A DNA stretch of 64,000 bases from the NCBI RefSeq assembly GCF_011927955.1, contig NZ_JAATJN010000001.1, positions 186,001-250,000 on the forward strand. The letters are read 5' to 3'. The first letter of the stretch is position 1; every line of letters begins with the position of its first letter. Shown piece by piece: positions 34,853 to 43,112 of this stretch. This DNA is from Brevibacterium marinum (GTDB taxonomy: Bacteria; Actinomycetota; Actinomycetes; Actinomycetales; Brevibacteriaceae). The translations under genes and the position numbers were made by a program. The notes under the pieces were generated by a model, which saw only the letters and a program-made list of their open reading frames with translations, did not search any database and was not told where the DNA came from.

Positions 34853-36345
34853 CAGGTGAGGTCCCCGGTGCTCCGTGTCGCACCCGGACCGGAGTTCCTC
34901 GTCGTGGTGCTGCCCATGCCCGCACCCGCGCCGAGGTGGCTCTCCGGGTGCTCGTCCATCCATGCACTTCGGTGCTCGGTGGAGTTCGAGTCGATGCGTG
35001 TGATCGGCGAGGCGGCGACGACCCTCCGTGAGACTTCGCGGACGCGGTCGAGGAGGGACCGCCCGTCCCAGTCGACGGGCCACCCGTTCTCAAGACGCAG
35101 CCTGCCGTCGACGATGACCGCTTCGATCTGGTCGCGGTTGGCGATGCGCACGAGCTCCCAGACCACATCCCAGGAGGGGACGAATTCGGGCACATTCAGG
35201 TCGATGACGAGCAGATCCGCGAGGGCTCCCGGGGTGATCTCGCCGACGCTGCCCGCGAGTCCGACCGCGTCGGCTCCCCCGCGCAGTCCCTGCTCGAGCC
35301 AGGTCCAGCCGCCGCCGGCCGAGGCGTCGCCGACGTCTGTGCCCTGCGTCAGTCGCTGCGCGGTCTCGGCGGCGTCGAGGAGGCGGAAAGCATCCGAGCG
35401 GGTTCCGTCGGTGCCGAGCCCGATCCGCGCGCCGAGTTCGTGCATGAGCAGGGCCGGCGCCACCGCGTTGCCCTTCCACGAGCTCGCCACCGGATTGTAC
35501 GAGATCGCCGAGCCGTGATCGATGAGCAGTCGGATCTCCCGCGGCGTCAGCAGCGTGGCATGGGCGGTGAGCGTCTCGGGACCCAAGGCGCCGAGGCGGG
35601 CCAGCCGTTCCAGCGGACGCTCCCGGTTGGTCACCAGCGAACGTTCGACTGCGGCGAGGTGCTCGTTGAGGTGGGTCTGAAAGGGCACACCGGCCTCGCG
35701 GGCCAATTCGGTGACGGCGATGAGGGCCGCGTCCGAGGCGACCTCGGGAATCGAGACGGCCAGCGAGGGGTGGACGAGCGAGTCGGCATCCCACCGGCCC
35801 AGGTGGCGCTGGGCAGCAGTGATCACCTCGGAGACCTCGGCGGTCTTCGTGCCTCCTCCGAGGTCATTGCAGATCACGCCGAGAACACAGCGCAGCCCCA
35901 CCTCGGCGGTGACATCGGCGATCGCGGAGGCGTCGACGCTGGCGCGAGTCCCGGCGTCGGCGACCGTGGTGAAGCCGCCGCGCAGGGATTCCCAGGCGGC
36001 CAAGCGGGTGGCGACGTCGATGGCCTCGGGGTCCATGTTCGCCTCCATCGGCACCCAGACGCGCTGGAAGATCTCGGAGGGTTCGCCGAAGACCAGCGAC
36101 TTGCCGAAGGACTGTGTCAGGTGATGGTGGGCGTCGATGAAACCGGGCATGAGGAGACGGCTGGGCAGGTCGATGCGGGCGGCGTCGGCAGGGGCGTTGG
36201 CCATCACCTCGGCGACGGGACCGACGTCGGTGATGCGGCCGTTCGTGACGAGGACGGCATGATCCGTCTGCGGACCTTCTGGAAGAAGGACCTGTTCGGG
36301 GACGAGCACCGTCGGAGTCTCGTGCAGAGTGCGCAGCTGAGTCAT
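34852..36345 (-). CDS. Amidohydrolase (ATZ/TRZ chlorohydrolase, nucleobase-deaminase-like)
   Basis: The protein has 497 residues from ATG 36345 (after GAAGGA). It shows the metal-dependent amidohydrolase ligands: HxH in GFIDAHHHLTQSF, QTHLNEH, TAHATLL and GLGTDGTRSD. This is the ATZ/TRZ group, which deaminates or dechlorinates aromatic N-heterocycles (guanine, 8-oxoguanine, cytosine, hydroxyatrazine). An NCS2 permease controlled by the same operator makes a purine- or pyrimidine-type ring likely. A 45-residue polar C-terminal tail extends past the family core. The longer frame to 36423 lacks a ribosome-binding site. Confidence 0.85.
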   Translation of the reverse strand: MTQLRTLHETPTVLVPEQVLLPEGPQTDHAVLVTNGRITDVGPVAEVMANAPADAARIDLPSRLLMPGFIDAHHHLTQSFGKSLVFGEPSEIFQRVWVPMEANMDPEAIDVATRLAAWESLRGGFTTVADAGTRASVDASAIADVTAEVGLRCVLGVICNDLGGGTKTAEVSEVITAAQRHLGRWDADSLVHPSLAVSIPEVASDAALIAVTELAREAGVPFQTHLNEHLAAVERSLVTNRERPLERLARLGALGPETLTAHATLLTPREIRLLIDHGSAISYNPVASSWKGNAVAPALLMHELGARIGLGTDGTRSDAFRLLDAAETAQRLTQGTDVGDASAGGGWTWLEQGLRGGADAVGLAGSVGEITPGALADLLVIDLNVPEFVPSWDVVWELVRIANRDQIEAVIVDGRLRLENGWPVDWDGRSLLDRVREVSRRVVAASPITRIDSNSTEHRSAWMDEHPESHLGAGAGMGSTTTRNSGPGATRSTGDLT

Positions 36346-36430
36346 GTCATCCTTCGTCGTCACAGGAGCCTCGGCGCCCCTGCAGATCCTCGCAGTCAAC
36401 GATAGCCTGCGGTGTTGTCGCACCGTAAGG

Positions 36431-36444
36431 CCAAATCGATTTGG
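36431..36444. promoter_or_regulatory. LacI-type operator before the amidohydrolase operon
   Basis: CCAAATCGATTTGG is a perfect 14-bp palindrome 86 bp upstream of ATG 36345. It matches 31389-31400 before the NCS2 permease exactly over 12 bp. Confidence 0.72.
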
Positions 36445-36566
36445 TTTCCCTCAGTCTACGGTGGCCGGGCGGGTGCGTCAACGAACCGTCACAGCTGGGG
36501 CCGCGCCGATTGGCGCGCTGCGCTCACGCCGATCTTCGGGCTCGAATGAGCCCGTAAAATGAGTTC

Positions 36567-37880
36567 ATGACATCATCGCCTCTGACCCCCGCCTCGGCGG
36601 TATCCGGGCAATTGCACTGTCACTACTTCGACGCGGGACGTTGCCGCTCGTGCACCTTCATCGAGATGCCCTACGAGCAGCAGATCAGCGACAAGGAGGC
36701 CTGGGGCCGTGAGGTACTGGCCGTCCACGCGCCCACCATCTGGCTTCCAGCGGAGGCCGGATCTGATCGCGACTTCCGCAATCGGGCCAAGCTCGCCGTG
36801 GGCGGCTCGGCCGGCGGCGTCACCTTGGGGATCCTCGACCAGGACTTCCACGGTGTTGATCTGCGCGAATGCGGGATCCAGGCTCCGCAGATCCGCGCGG
36901 TGATACCCGTCATCGCAGGGTTCCTCGACGCGTCGGGCCTCGAACCCTACGATGTCCGCGCTCGCCGAGGTGAGCTGAAGTTCGTCCACATCACCGCGGC
37001 GCCGTCCGGGGACCTGATGATCCGGTTCGTCGTGCGCACCCAGCATGGCCTCGATGTTCTGCGTTCCCGGCGCGACGCCTTCATCGGCCTCGTGCCCCGT
37101 GCCACCGTCGTTTCCGTCAATCTGCTTCCCGAGCACAAGGCCGTACTCGAGGGCAGCCGCGAAGTCGTGCTGGCGGGCGACTCCCTGCGCATGAACCTCG
37201 ACCGGGTAGACCTGCATCTGCGCCCGCAGAGCTTCTTCCAGACGAACACTGCCGTCGCTGTCAGCCTCTACAACCAGGTCGCGACGTGGGTCGACGAGAT
37301 CTCGCCGGCCACGCTGTGGGACCTGTACTGCGGGGTGGGCGGCTTCGCACTGTATTGTGCGGGCGCGCTCGACTCCGAGCAGTCAGTCGGGCGGCCCGCG
37401 GGTGGGGGCTCTGCGGCACGCTCTGTCATCGGGGTCGAGCTCAGCGAGCAGGCTATCGAATCCGCGAGGATCAGTGCGGCCGAACTCGGGCTCAGATCCC
37501 AGCCCCACGCCGATTCCCAGCCTGGCGTCGGCTCTCGGCCCAGCGCCGGTCCCCGACCAGGACCCGATCCCCAGCCGGGCGGCGACGTCGAGTTCCTCGC
37601 CGACGATGCCATGGAGTTCGCCGAGGTCAACCTGGCCTCGGGGCAACGTCCGGACTGCGTCATCGTCAACCCACCTCGGCGAGGGATCGGAGCGCGACTG
37701 TCGGCTGCACTCGAGGAATCCGGGATCGAACATATCGTCTATTCGAGCTGCAATCCGCTCACCCTGGTCAAGGACCTTGACCGGATGCCCAGCTACCAGG
37801 TCGCACAAGCGAAGGTCTTCGACATGTTCCCCCACACCAAGCACCTCGAGGTGGCGGTGGTGCTGCGGCGGCATAGATGA
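36567..37880 (+). CDS. rlmC: 23S rRNA (uracil-747-C5)-methyltransferase RlmC
   Basis: The 437-residue protein is a TrmA/RumB-type RNA uracil C5-methyltransferase. Cys18, Cys26, Cys29 and Cys102 form the likely 4Fe-4S cluster, in HCHYFDAGRCRSC and RECGIQ. The SAM motif is WDLYCGVGGFALY and the catalytic nucleophile is Cys395 in YSSCNPLTL. The absence of a TRAM domain and the short N-terminus favour RlmC over RlmCD/TrmA. Residues about 310-332 form a Pro/Gly/Ser-rich insert with PHADSQPGVGSRPSAGPRPG repeats, between two core strands. Confidence 0.85.
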   Translation: MTSSPLTPASAVSGQLHCHYFDAGRCRSCTFIEMPYEQQISDKEAWGREVLAVHAPTIWLPAEAGSDRDFRNRAKLAVGGSAGGVTLGILDQDFHGVDLRECGIQAPQIRAVIPVIAGFLDASGLEPYDVRARRGELKFVHITAAPSGDLMIRFVVRTQHGLDVLRSRRDAFIGLVPRATVVSVNLLPEHKAVLEGSREVVLAGDSLRMNLDRVDLHLRPQSFFQTNTAVAVSLYNQVATWVDEISPATLWDLYCGVGGFALYCAGALDSEQSVGRPAGGGSAARSVIGVELSEQAIESARISAAELGLRSQPHADSQPGVGSRPSAGPRPGPDPQPGGDVEFLADDAMEFAEVNLASGQRPDCVIVNPPRRGIGARLSAALEESGIEHIVYSSCNPLTLVKDLDRMPSYQVAQAKVFDMFPHTKHLEVAVVLRRHR

Positions 37881-37893
37881 GGAAGTCGGGGCT

Positions 37894-38226
37894 TCAAAAC
37901 TGTGGCGGACCGAACTCGGTCAACAGTGATTCCAAGACCACAATCAGATCAGGGACATCAGCCTCGAGCATGTCCCACACACGTTGCTAATCTACGTTGG
38001 CATATTGATGCGCGATGACATTCCTCGTCGCGATGGCCTCTTGCAGATGAGGAATGCGCGCTGCGACTTCAGCATCGGTTCTCCTCAACCTGTTCAATGC
38101 CTCACCGATGATCTCTATATTTCGTTCAACCGCAGACTGAAGAATCCAGTCAGCCGAGAAAGCACTCCTATTCGAAGTGGTATTCCGCATCCTGCGAGGT
38201 GCCCGCTCATGTAGACTTTCGACCAT
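37894..38226 (-). pseudogene. HepT-like (DUF86) toxin gene, broken by an in-frame TAG
   Basis: The frame from ATG 38226 encodes SAVERNIEIIGEALNRLRR and ATRNVIAHQYANVD, the HepT/DUF86 core including the R-x4-H RNase-type motif. A TAG stop at 37987-37989 ends it after VD. Reading on in the same frame gives QRVWDMLEADVPDLIVVLES and runs to TGA at 37894, exactly the C-terminal helix expected. The N-terminal helix is poorly conserved and no MntA nucleotidyltransferase gene is adjacent. It is therefore a decayed orphan of a HepT/MntA toxin-antitoxin pair. Confidence 0.75.
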
Positions 38227-38365
38227 GACCGGACAGGCCCTCAGCCGCTCACGGATCGGTAAACCGGTCGATCGTTGAGCCGCAGCGGACGCGAACATGA
38301 GATTCGCGGTCCGCCCCTTTCGAAGAGATCTCTTTCACCTTGAATAGACTTTTCGAAAGGACATC

Positions 38366-38746
38366 ATGTCAGCAATCTTCAATCACACCATCATCGCCGC
38401 CGCCGACCCGGCGGAATCAGCACAGTTCTACGTCGACATCCTCGAAGCCGAACACACCGAATCATGGGGAGTCTTCTCCAACATCATGCTCTCCGAAGGG
38501 GTGATGCTGCAGTTCGCGTCTCCTCCTCCGGGGTTCGACATCTCGCCCGTTCACATGGCCTTCCTCTGCACCGACGACCACTTCGACCGAGCAGTCGCCC
38601 TCTTGAACGAGCGGAGCCTCGAATACTGGGCCGATCCGCAGCGTTCGCGCCTGCAAGAGACGAATACAGGGCATGGCGGTCGCGGCGTCTATTTCCTCGA
38701 CCCCTCGGGCATGTACTTGGAACTCATCACGAAGCCGTATCTCTGA
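38366..38746 (+). CDS. VOC-family protein
   Basis: This 126-residue vicinal-oxygen-chelate protein opens SAIFNHTIIAAADPAESAQFY and ends VYFLDPSGMYLELITKPY, with Glu as the probable last metal ligand. The ribosome-binding site GAAAGGA precedes ATG 38366. It is a lone gene closed by a long hairpin. Glyoxalase-like, but the substrate is unknown. Confidence 0.82.
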   Translation: MSAIFNHTIIAAADPAESAQFYVDILEAEHTESWGVFSNIMLSEGVMLQFASPPPGFDISPVHMAFLCTDDHFDRAVALLNERSLEYWADPQRSRLQETNTGHGGRGVYFLDPSGMYLELITKPYL

Positions 38747-38822
38747 GCCGACCAAGTGCCCTCGCGGCTTCGAACCACAACAACCGCAACCGGGAGCCGC
38801 AGCAGCTGCCCCCATCGCGCAT

Positions 38823-38890
38823 CGAGAGCACACCGCAGCACCGAGAGCTGACTTCAGGAAGTCTGCGCTCGGTGCTGCGGTGTGCTCTCG
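38823..38890. terminator. Very long bidirectional hairpin between convergent genes
   Basis: The arms 38823-38845 and 38868-38890 are perfect 23-bp complements (left arm CGAGAGCACACCG..., right arm ending ...CGGTGTGCTCTCG). The loop contains a second stem, GACTTC with GAAGTC (38850-38863). It separates the convergent VOC and LysR genes and probably terminates both. Confidence 0.75.
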
Positions 38891-38903
38891 GTGCAGATGA
38901 GCT

Positions 38904-39788
38904 CTACGACAGCAGGGACTGCCGGAACCGTTCGACGACGGCGGGCAGCGGTCCGCGCTTGCGGTGGACGACGACCAGGGTGCGGTCGATGGCCGGGCTG
39001 ATCGGCACGCTCTCGATTCCCTCGAACTTCACGAGGGGCACCACCATCTCCGGCACGACAGAGACCCCGAGGCCGGCGGAGACGAGACCTCCGACGGCCG
39101 GGATGCTGCGCGCCGTCTGCACGATGTCGACATCGACGTCGTGCTTGGCGAAAGCGTGGGTGACCAATGGTCCGATGCTCGTCACGGAGTCGAAGCCGAT
39201 GAACTTCTCACGGGCGAAGTCACCCCAGGCGAGCTCATCACGATCAGCGAATCTGTGCCCCGACGGCATGATCGCAATCAACCTGTCGGAGGCGACCTCT
39301 TCGACCTCGAGCTCGGGCGGGATGCTGGAGTCCAGTGCCAGGATGCCCAGGTCCACTGTGCCGTCGAGGATCTTCTCCGCCACATTCTCCTGCGGTTCGT
39401 CATGGATCCTCAGACCCACCTGCCCGAGGTCGCGACGGAAGTCGGAGATCACCGAGGGCAGCAGCGTCGCCGTCACCGAGGGCAGGCACGCGACCCGCAC
39501 GATCCCGTCATCGCCGTTCATGTGGCGGGTGATGCGCGACAGTGCCTCATCGTAGGTCGCGACGGCCATTGCCGCATGTGCGGAGACCTCCTCACCCAGA
39601 TGCGTGGGGACGACAGACCGCGTGCTCCGATCGAACAGCCTGCCGCCGATGCGCCGTTCGGCCTCGGCCAGCGCCCGACTCACTGCGGGCTGACTGACCT
39701 GCATGTCCTCGGCAGCGAGCGTGAAGCTGCGCAGCCGGTGGAGCGCTTCGATCGTGCGCAGGTGGTACATAGCCAGATTGATAACCAT
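38904..39788 (-). CDS. LysR-family transcriptional regulator
   Basis: This 294-residue LysR has its helix-turn-helix at about residues 10-65 (FTLAAEDMQVSQPAVSRAL) and a two-lobe effector domain. It is divergent from the CitMHS carrier and AtuA genes and presumably activates them. AGTATA at 39797-39802 reads TATACT on the minus strand, 8 bp before ATG 39788, so the transcript is likely leaderless. An alternative ATG is at 39770. Confidence 0.87.
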   Translation of the reverse strand: MVINLAMYHLRTIEALHRLRSFTLAAEDMQVSQPAVSRALAEAERRIGGRLFDRSTRSVVPTHLGEEVSAHAAMAVATYDEALSRITRHMNGDDGIVRVACLPSVTATLLPSVISDFRRDLGQVGLRIHDEPQENVAEKILDGTVDLGILALDSSIPPELEVEEVASDRLIAIMPSGHRFADRDELAWGDFAREKFIGFDSVTSIGPLVTHAFAKHDVDVDIVQTARSIPAVGGLVSAGLGVSVVPEMVVPLVKFEGIESVPISPAIDRTLVVVHRKRGPLPAVVERFRQSLLS

Positions 39789-39876
39789 AGGTCATCAGTA
39801 TAGAGCTAAACGATATTGGACGAGCCATCAGATGACATTGGATCATAGAAGGCGATATCTGAGAAAGGAATCAAAG

Positions 39877-41355
39877 GTGCTTTCACTCATTGGATACGTG
39901 TCCATGCTGGTGATCCTCGCTCTGCTCCTCATGCAGAAGGTCTCACCCATCGTCGCCCTCGCGGGGGTCCCGATCGTCGCGGCCCTCATCGCAGGCAACT
40001 CACCGTCCGAGGTCAGCGAATTCGCGTTGGCCGGCATCACCAGCGTCGCCAGTGTCGTCGTGATGTTCGTGTTCGCGATCGTCTTCTTCGGCATACTCCG
40101 CCACGTCGGGTTCTTCGACCCGATCATCGATCGGATCGTCCGCCTCGGCGGTTCGTCTCCGAAGGCCGTCACCCTGGCCACGACACTCCTGGCCAGCGTT
40201 GCCCATCTCGATGGTGCAGGTGCGACGACGTTCCTCATCACCATTCCGGCCATGCTGCCGATCTACCAGCGCCTGGGCATGGGTCGACTGACGCTCACGG
40301 CATGCGTCGGCCTCGGCGCAGGAGCCATGAACCTGCTCCCCTGGGGCGGACCGACCGCACGCGCGGCGGCGACCGTCGGGGTCGAAGCGAACGAGGTGTG
40401 GACACCGCTCATCCCCGCGCAGATCGTCGGCGTCGGCGCTGCGCTCGCGGTCGCGTGGTTCCTCGGCAGCCGCGAAGTCAAGCGCATCGCCAAAGGCAAG
40501 ACCTCCGAATTCGCCGAGGCGGTGTCCGCTCACAGCGATGACCCTGCAACCCGCACCTCCGCCACAGGCGACGGTGGGACACGGGCCACCTCGGTGACGG
40601 AGGACACCGACCGCCAGGGCACCGGCGGTGACACCCTCAGCACCGCGGGGGCCGCGTCCGGCGGCTCGACCCACGGCGCGCACCGCGGCGAGGATGCCAG
40701 CGACGCAACCGTGGAGAAGGACCACCGCAACATCCCGCTGTGGGTCAACGGACTGATCCTGCTCGCGACCCTCGTGGTGCTGATGTGGGGCATCGTCTCA
40801 CCGGCCATCGCCTTCCTCGTCGCGACGATCATCGCGCTCATCATCAACTTCCGAGGTCTGGAGAACCAGTCTCGACAGTTCGACATCAGTGCGAAATCAG
40901 CGATGCTCATGGCCAGCACCCTGCTGGCCGCCGGAGTCCTCCTCGGCGTGCTCGACGAGAGCGGGATGATCGAGTCGATGGCCGACTCCGCTGTCCAGGT
41001 CCTGCCGGCCGGGATCATGCCGCTCCTGCCCATCGTGGTCGCCGTCCTCGGGGTGCCCATGAGCCTGTTCTTCGGCCCCGACGCCTACTATTTCGGGGTC
41101 CTTCCCGTCCTGTCCGCGGTGGGCTCGAACTACGGCATCGATCCCGTGGTGCTCGCGCAGGCCTCGATCATCGGGCAGGAGACTCTCGGCTTTCCCATCA
41201 GCCCCCTGACCGGGTCGTTCTATCTGCTGGTCGGCTTGGCCAACGTGCCGATCGGCAAGCACATCCTCGGCCTCATCGGCTGGGCATGGTTGGTCAGTAT
41301 CATCGTGCTCATCGCAGCAATCGTGATCGGAGTGATTCCCCGGTGGGCAGCCTGA
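39877..41355 (+). CDS. CitMHS-family citrate/organic-acid-metal transporter
   Basis: The protein has 492 residues from GTG 39877 (after GAAAGGA). It has about twelve transmembrane segments of the CitMHS/ion-transporter superfamily, with VAHLDGAGATTFLITIPAMLP and MNLLPWGGPTARAA typical of the two conserved loops. A hydrophilic Gly/Thr/Asp-rich loop (about residues 220-285) splits the two halves. It imports metal-complexed citrate or a related di/tricarboxylate. It overlaps the AtuA gene start and belongs to the LysR-controlled cluster. Confidence 0.84.
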   Translation: MLSLIGYVSMLVILALLLMQKVSPIVALAGVPIVAALIAGNSPSEVSEFALAGITSVASVVVMFVFAIVFFGILRHVGFFDPIIDRIVRLGGSSPKAVTLATTLLASVAHLDGAGATTFLITIPAMLPIYQRLGMGRLTLTACVGLGAGAMNLLPWGGPTARAAATVGVEANEVWTPLIPAQIVGVGAALAVAWFLGSREVKRIAKGKTSEFAEAVSAHSDDPATRTSATGDGGTRATSVTEDTDRQGTGGDTLSTAGAASGGSTHGAHRGEDASDATVEKDHRNIPLWVNGLILLATLVVLMWGIVSPAIAFLVATIIALIINFRGLENQSRQFDISAKSAMLMASTLLAAGVLLGVLDESGMIESMADSAVQVLPAGIMPLLPIVVAVLGVPMSLFFGPDAYYFGVLPVLSAVGSNYGIDPVVLAQASIIGQETLGFPISPLTGSFYLLVGLANVPIGKHILGLIGWAWLVSIIVLIAAIVIGVIPRWAA

Positions 41356-42758
41356 ACGTATCGAGTCCGGCCGGGCTCTCTTCCCCGCCCAAGCCGGCCG
41401 GCCATGTCAGGGTGGGAGCCGGTGCCGGATTCGCCGGAGACCGTCTCGACCCCGCGATCGCCCTGGCCGAGCACGGCAAGCTCGATTTCCTCGTCTTCGA
41501 ACTCCTCGGCGAGAGGACCGTCGCCGCGGCCCAGCGACGCGAGCGGGAGTCCACGGACACGGGCTTCGACCCGACTCTGGTCGAACGGATCCGCTCCGTC
41601 GCCGCCGACTGTGCCGCCAACGGCACCCGCATCGTGACCAATGGCGGTGCCGCGAACCCTGAGGCCGCCTCCTATGCCGTCGCCGAGGCGGTTCGAGAGT
41701 TGAACGTCGACCTGCCCGTCGCGTACGTCACCGGTGATGAGGTCCTGTCCATCGTCGAAGACGAGGATCCGCGCACCTGGGAGACCGGACAGCCCGCCTC
41801 CGCCGCCGACGGAGAGCTGATTTCGGCCAATGCCTATCTGGGCGCCGAACCGATCCGGCGGGCGTTGGACTCCGGTGCACGCATCGTCATCACCGGCCGG
41901 GTCGCGGATCCCTCCCTGTACGTCGGTGCCATGGCGCACCACTTCGACTGGGACCACCATGACGTGGACCTCATCGGCCGCGCCACGGTCATCGGCCATC
42001 TGCTCGAATGCGCCGGCCAGGTCACCGGCGGCTACTTCGCCGACCCGGTGACGAAACCCGTCGCCGGCCTTGCCCATCTCGGGTTCCCCTTCGCCGATGT
42101 CGACGCCGATGCGCAGGCCGTCCTGAGCAAACTCGAGGGCTCGGGAGGCGATGTCTCCACGCGCACCTGCACCGAGCAGCTCCTCTACGAGGTCGCCGAT
42201 CCGGGCGCCTACATCACCCCCGACGTCATCGCCGACTTCTCACACGTGAGCTTCGAGCAGAGCGCCGTCGACCGTGTTCGCGTCAGCGGTGGGAGAGGAG
42301 CAGCCCGCCCGGAGAATCTCAAGGTCACGCTCGGCTACGACTCCGGGTGGCAGGGCGAAGGACAGATCACCTACGCCGGCATTCGGTCGAAGGAGCGTGC
42401 CGAGCTGGCGGCGGCGATCGTCCTCGAGCGCCTCGAAGCGCTCTACGATGTCGACCCCGAGTCGGTGTTCGTCGAATACATCGGAATGGCCGCCGCATTC
42501 CGCGGGCTGGTGACGGCCGATGACCCCGCCGAGGTGCGGCTGCGCATCGTCTCAACCGCAGCGACCCGGCAGGAGGCTGCGATCATCGGCGATGAGGTCG
42601 AGGCCCTCTACACCAATGGGCCGGCCGGCGGCGGAGGTGCCCGGAAGTCCGTGCACAGCGTGGTCGCAGTCAGATCGTGCAGCGTGGACCGGTTGAGCAT
42701 CGAAGAGTCGGTGAACGTCGAATTCGTCGACGAACGTCGCACAGGAGGACTCAAATGA
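41343..42758 (+). CDS. AtuA-family protein (acyclic terpene utilisation, DUF1446)
   Basis: The protein has 471 residues. GTG 41343 lies inside the last codons of the carrier gene. The N-terminal VRVGAGAGFAGDRLDPAIALAEHG and the GRVADPSLYVGAMAHHF segments are characteristic of AtuA/DUF1446 proteins. Members occur in acyclic-terpene (atu) and other short catabolic clusters and the enzymatic role is not proven. Coupling to a CitMHS carrier suggests that the substrate is an organic acid, not a terpene. Confidence 0.8.
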   Translation: MGSLNVSSPAGLSSPPKPAGHVRVGAGAGFAGDRLDPAIALAEHGKLDFLVFELLGERTVAAAQRRERESTDTGFDPTLVERIRSVAADCAANGTRIVTNGGAANPEAASYAVAEAVRELNVDLPVAYVTGDEVLSIVEDEDPRTWETGQPASAADGELISANAYLGAEPIRRALDSGARIVITGRVADPSLYVGAMAHHFDWDHHDVDLIGRATVIGHLLECAGQVTGGYFADPVTKPVAGLAHLGFPFADVDADAQAVLSKLEGSGGDVSTRTCTEQLLYEVADPGAYITPDVIADFSHVSFEQSAVDRVRVSGGRGAARPENLKVTLGYDSGWQGEGQITYAGIRSKERAELAAAIVLERLEALYDVDPESVFVEYIGMAAAFRGLVTADDPAEVRLRIVSTAATRQEAAIIGDEVEALYTNGPAGGGGARKSVHSVVAVRSCSVDRLSIEESVNVEFVDERRTGGLK

Positions 42759-43054
42759 CCACCATCGACGAGCTCGCATCGGTGCGCACCGGCGACAAGG
42801 GCGACACGCTCATCCTCGGCGTCGTCGCCGACGACCGGGCCGCCTATGACCGGCTTGCCCAGGAGCTCAGCGTCGAACGCGTCGCCTCACACTTCGGCCT
42901 CACCGTGCAGTCGGTGACCCGCAGCGATCTGCCGACACTTCACTCCTTCAGCTTCGAACTCGCCGGTCTGCTCGGCGGCGGAGTCACCGGCTCCCCCAAC
43001 CTGGACGGGCACGGAAAGACCATGAGCTACCACCTGCTCACACTCGAGATCTGA
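42755..43054 (+). CDS. Small AtuA-associated protein
   Basis: This 99-residue protein starts in the AtuA stop (ATGA overlap) after AGGAGG. The core LASVRTGDKGDTLILGVVADD and SFELAGLLGGGVTGS match the small protein usually encoded next to, or fused to, AtuA. The two likely form one complex. No catalytic residue can be named. Confidence 0.78.
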   Translation: MTTIDELASVRTGDKGDTLILGVVADDRAAYDRLAQELSVERVASHFGLTVQSVTRSDLPTLHSFSFELAGLLGGGVTGSPNLDGHGKTMSYHLLTLEI

Positions 43055-43112
43055 GTCGGTTCACTCGCCCGGTACCGTTTACCGCGAGTGCTTCGCGGCC
43101 TACGGTGAAGAC

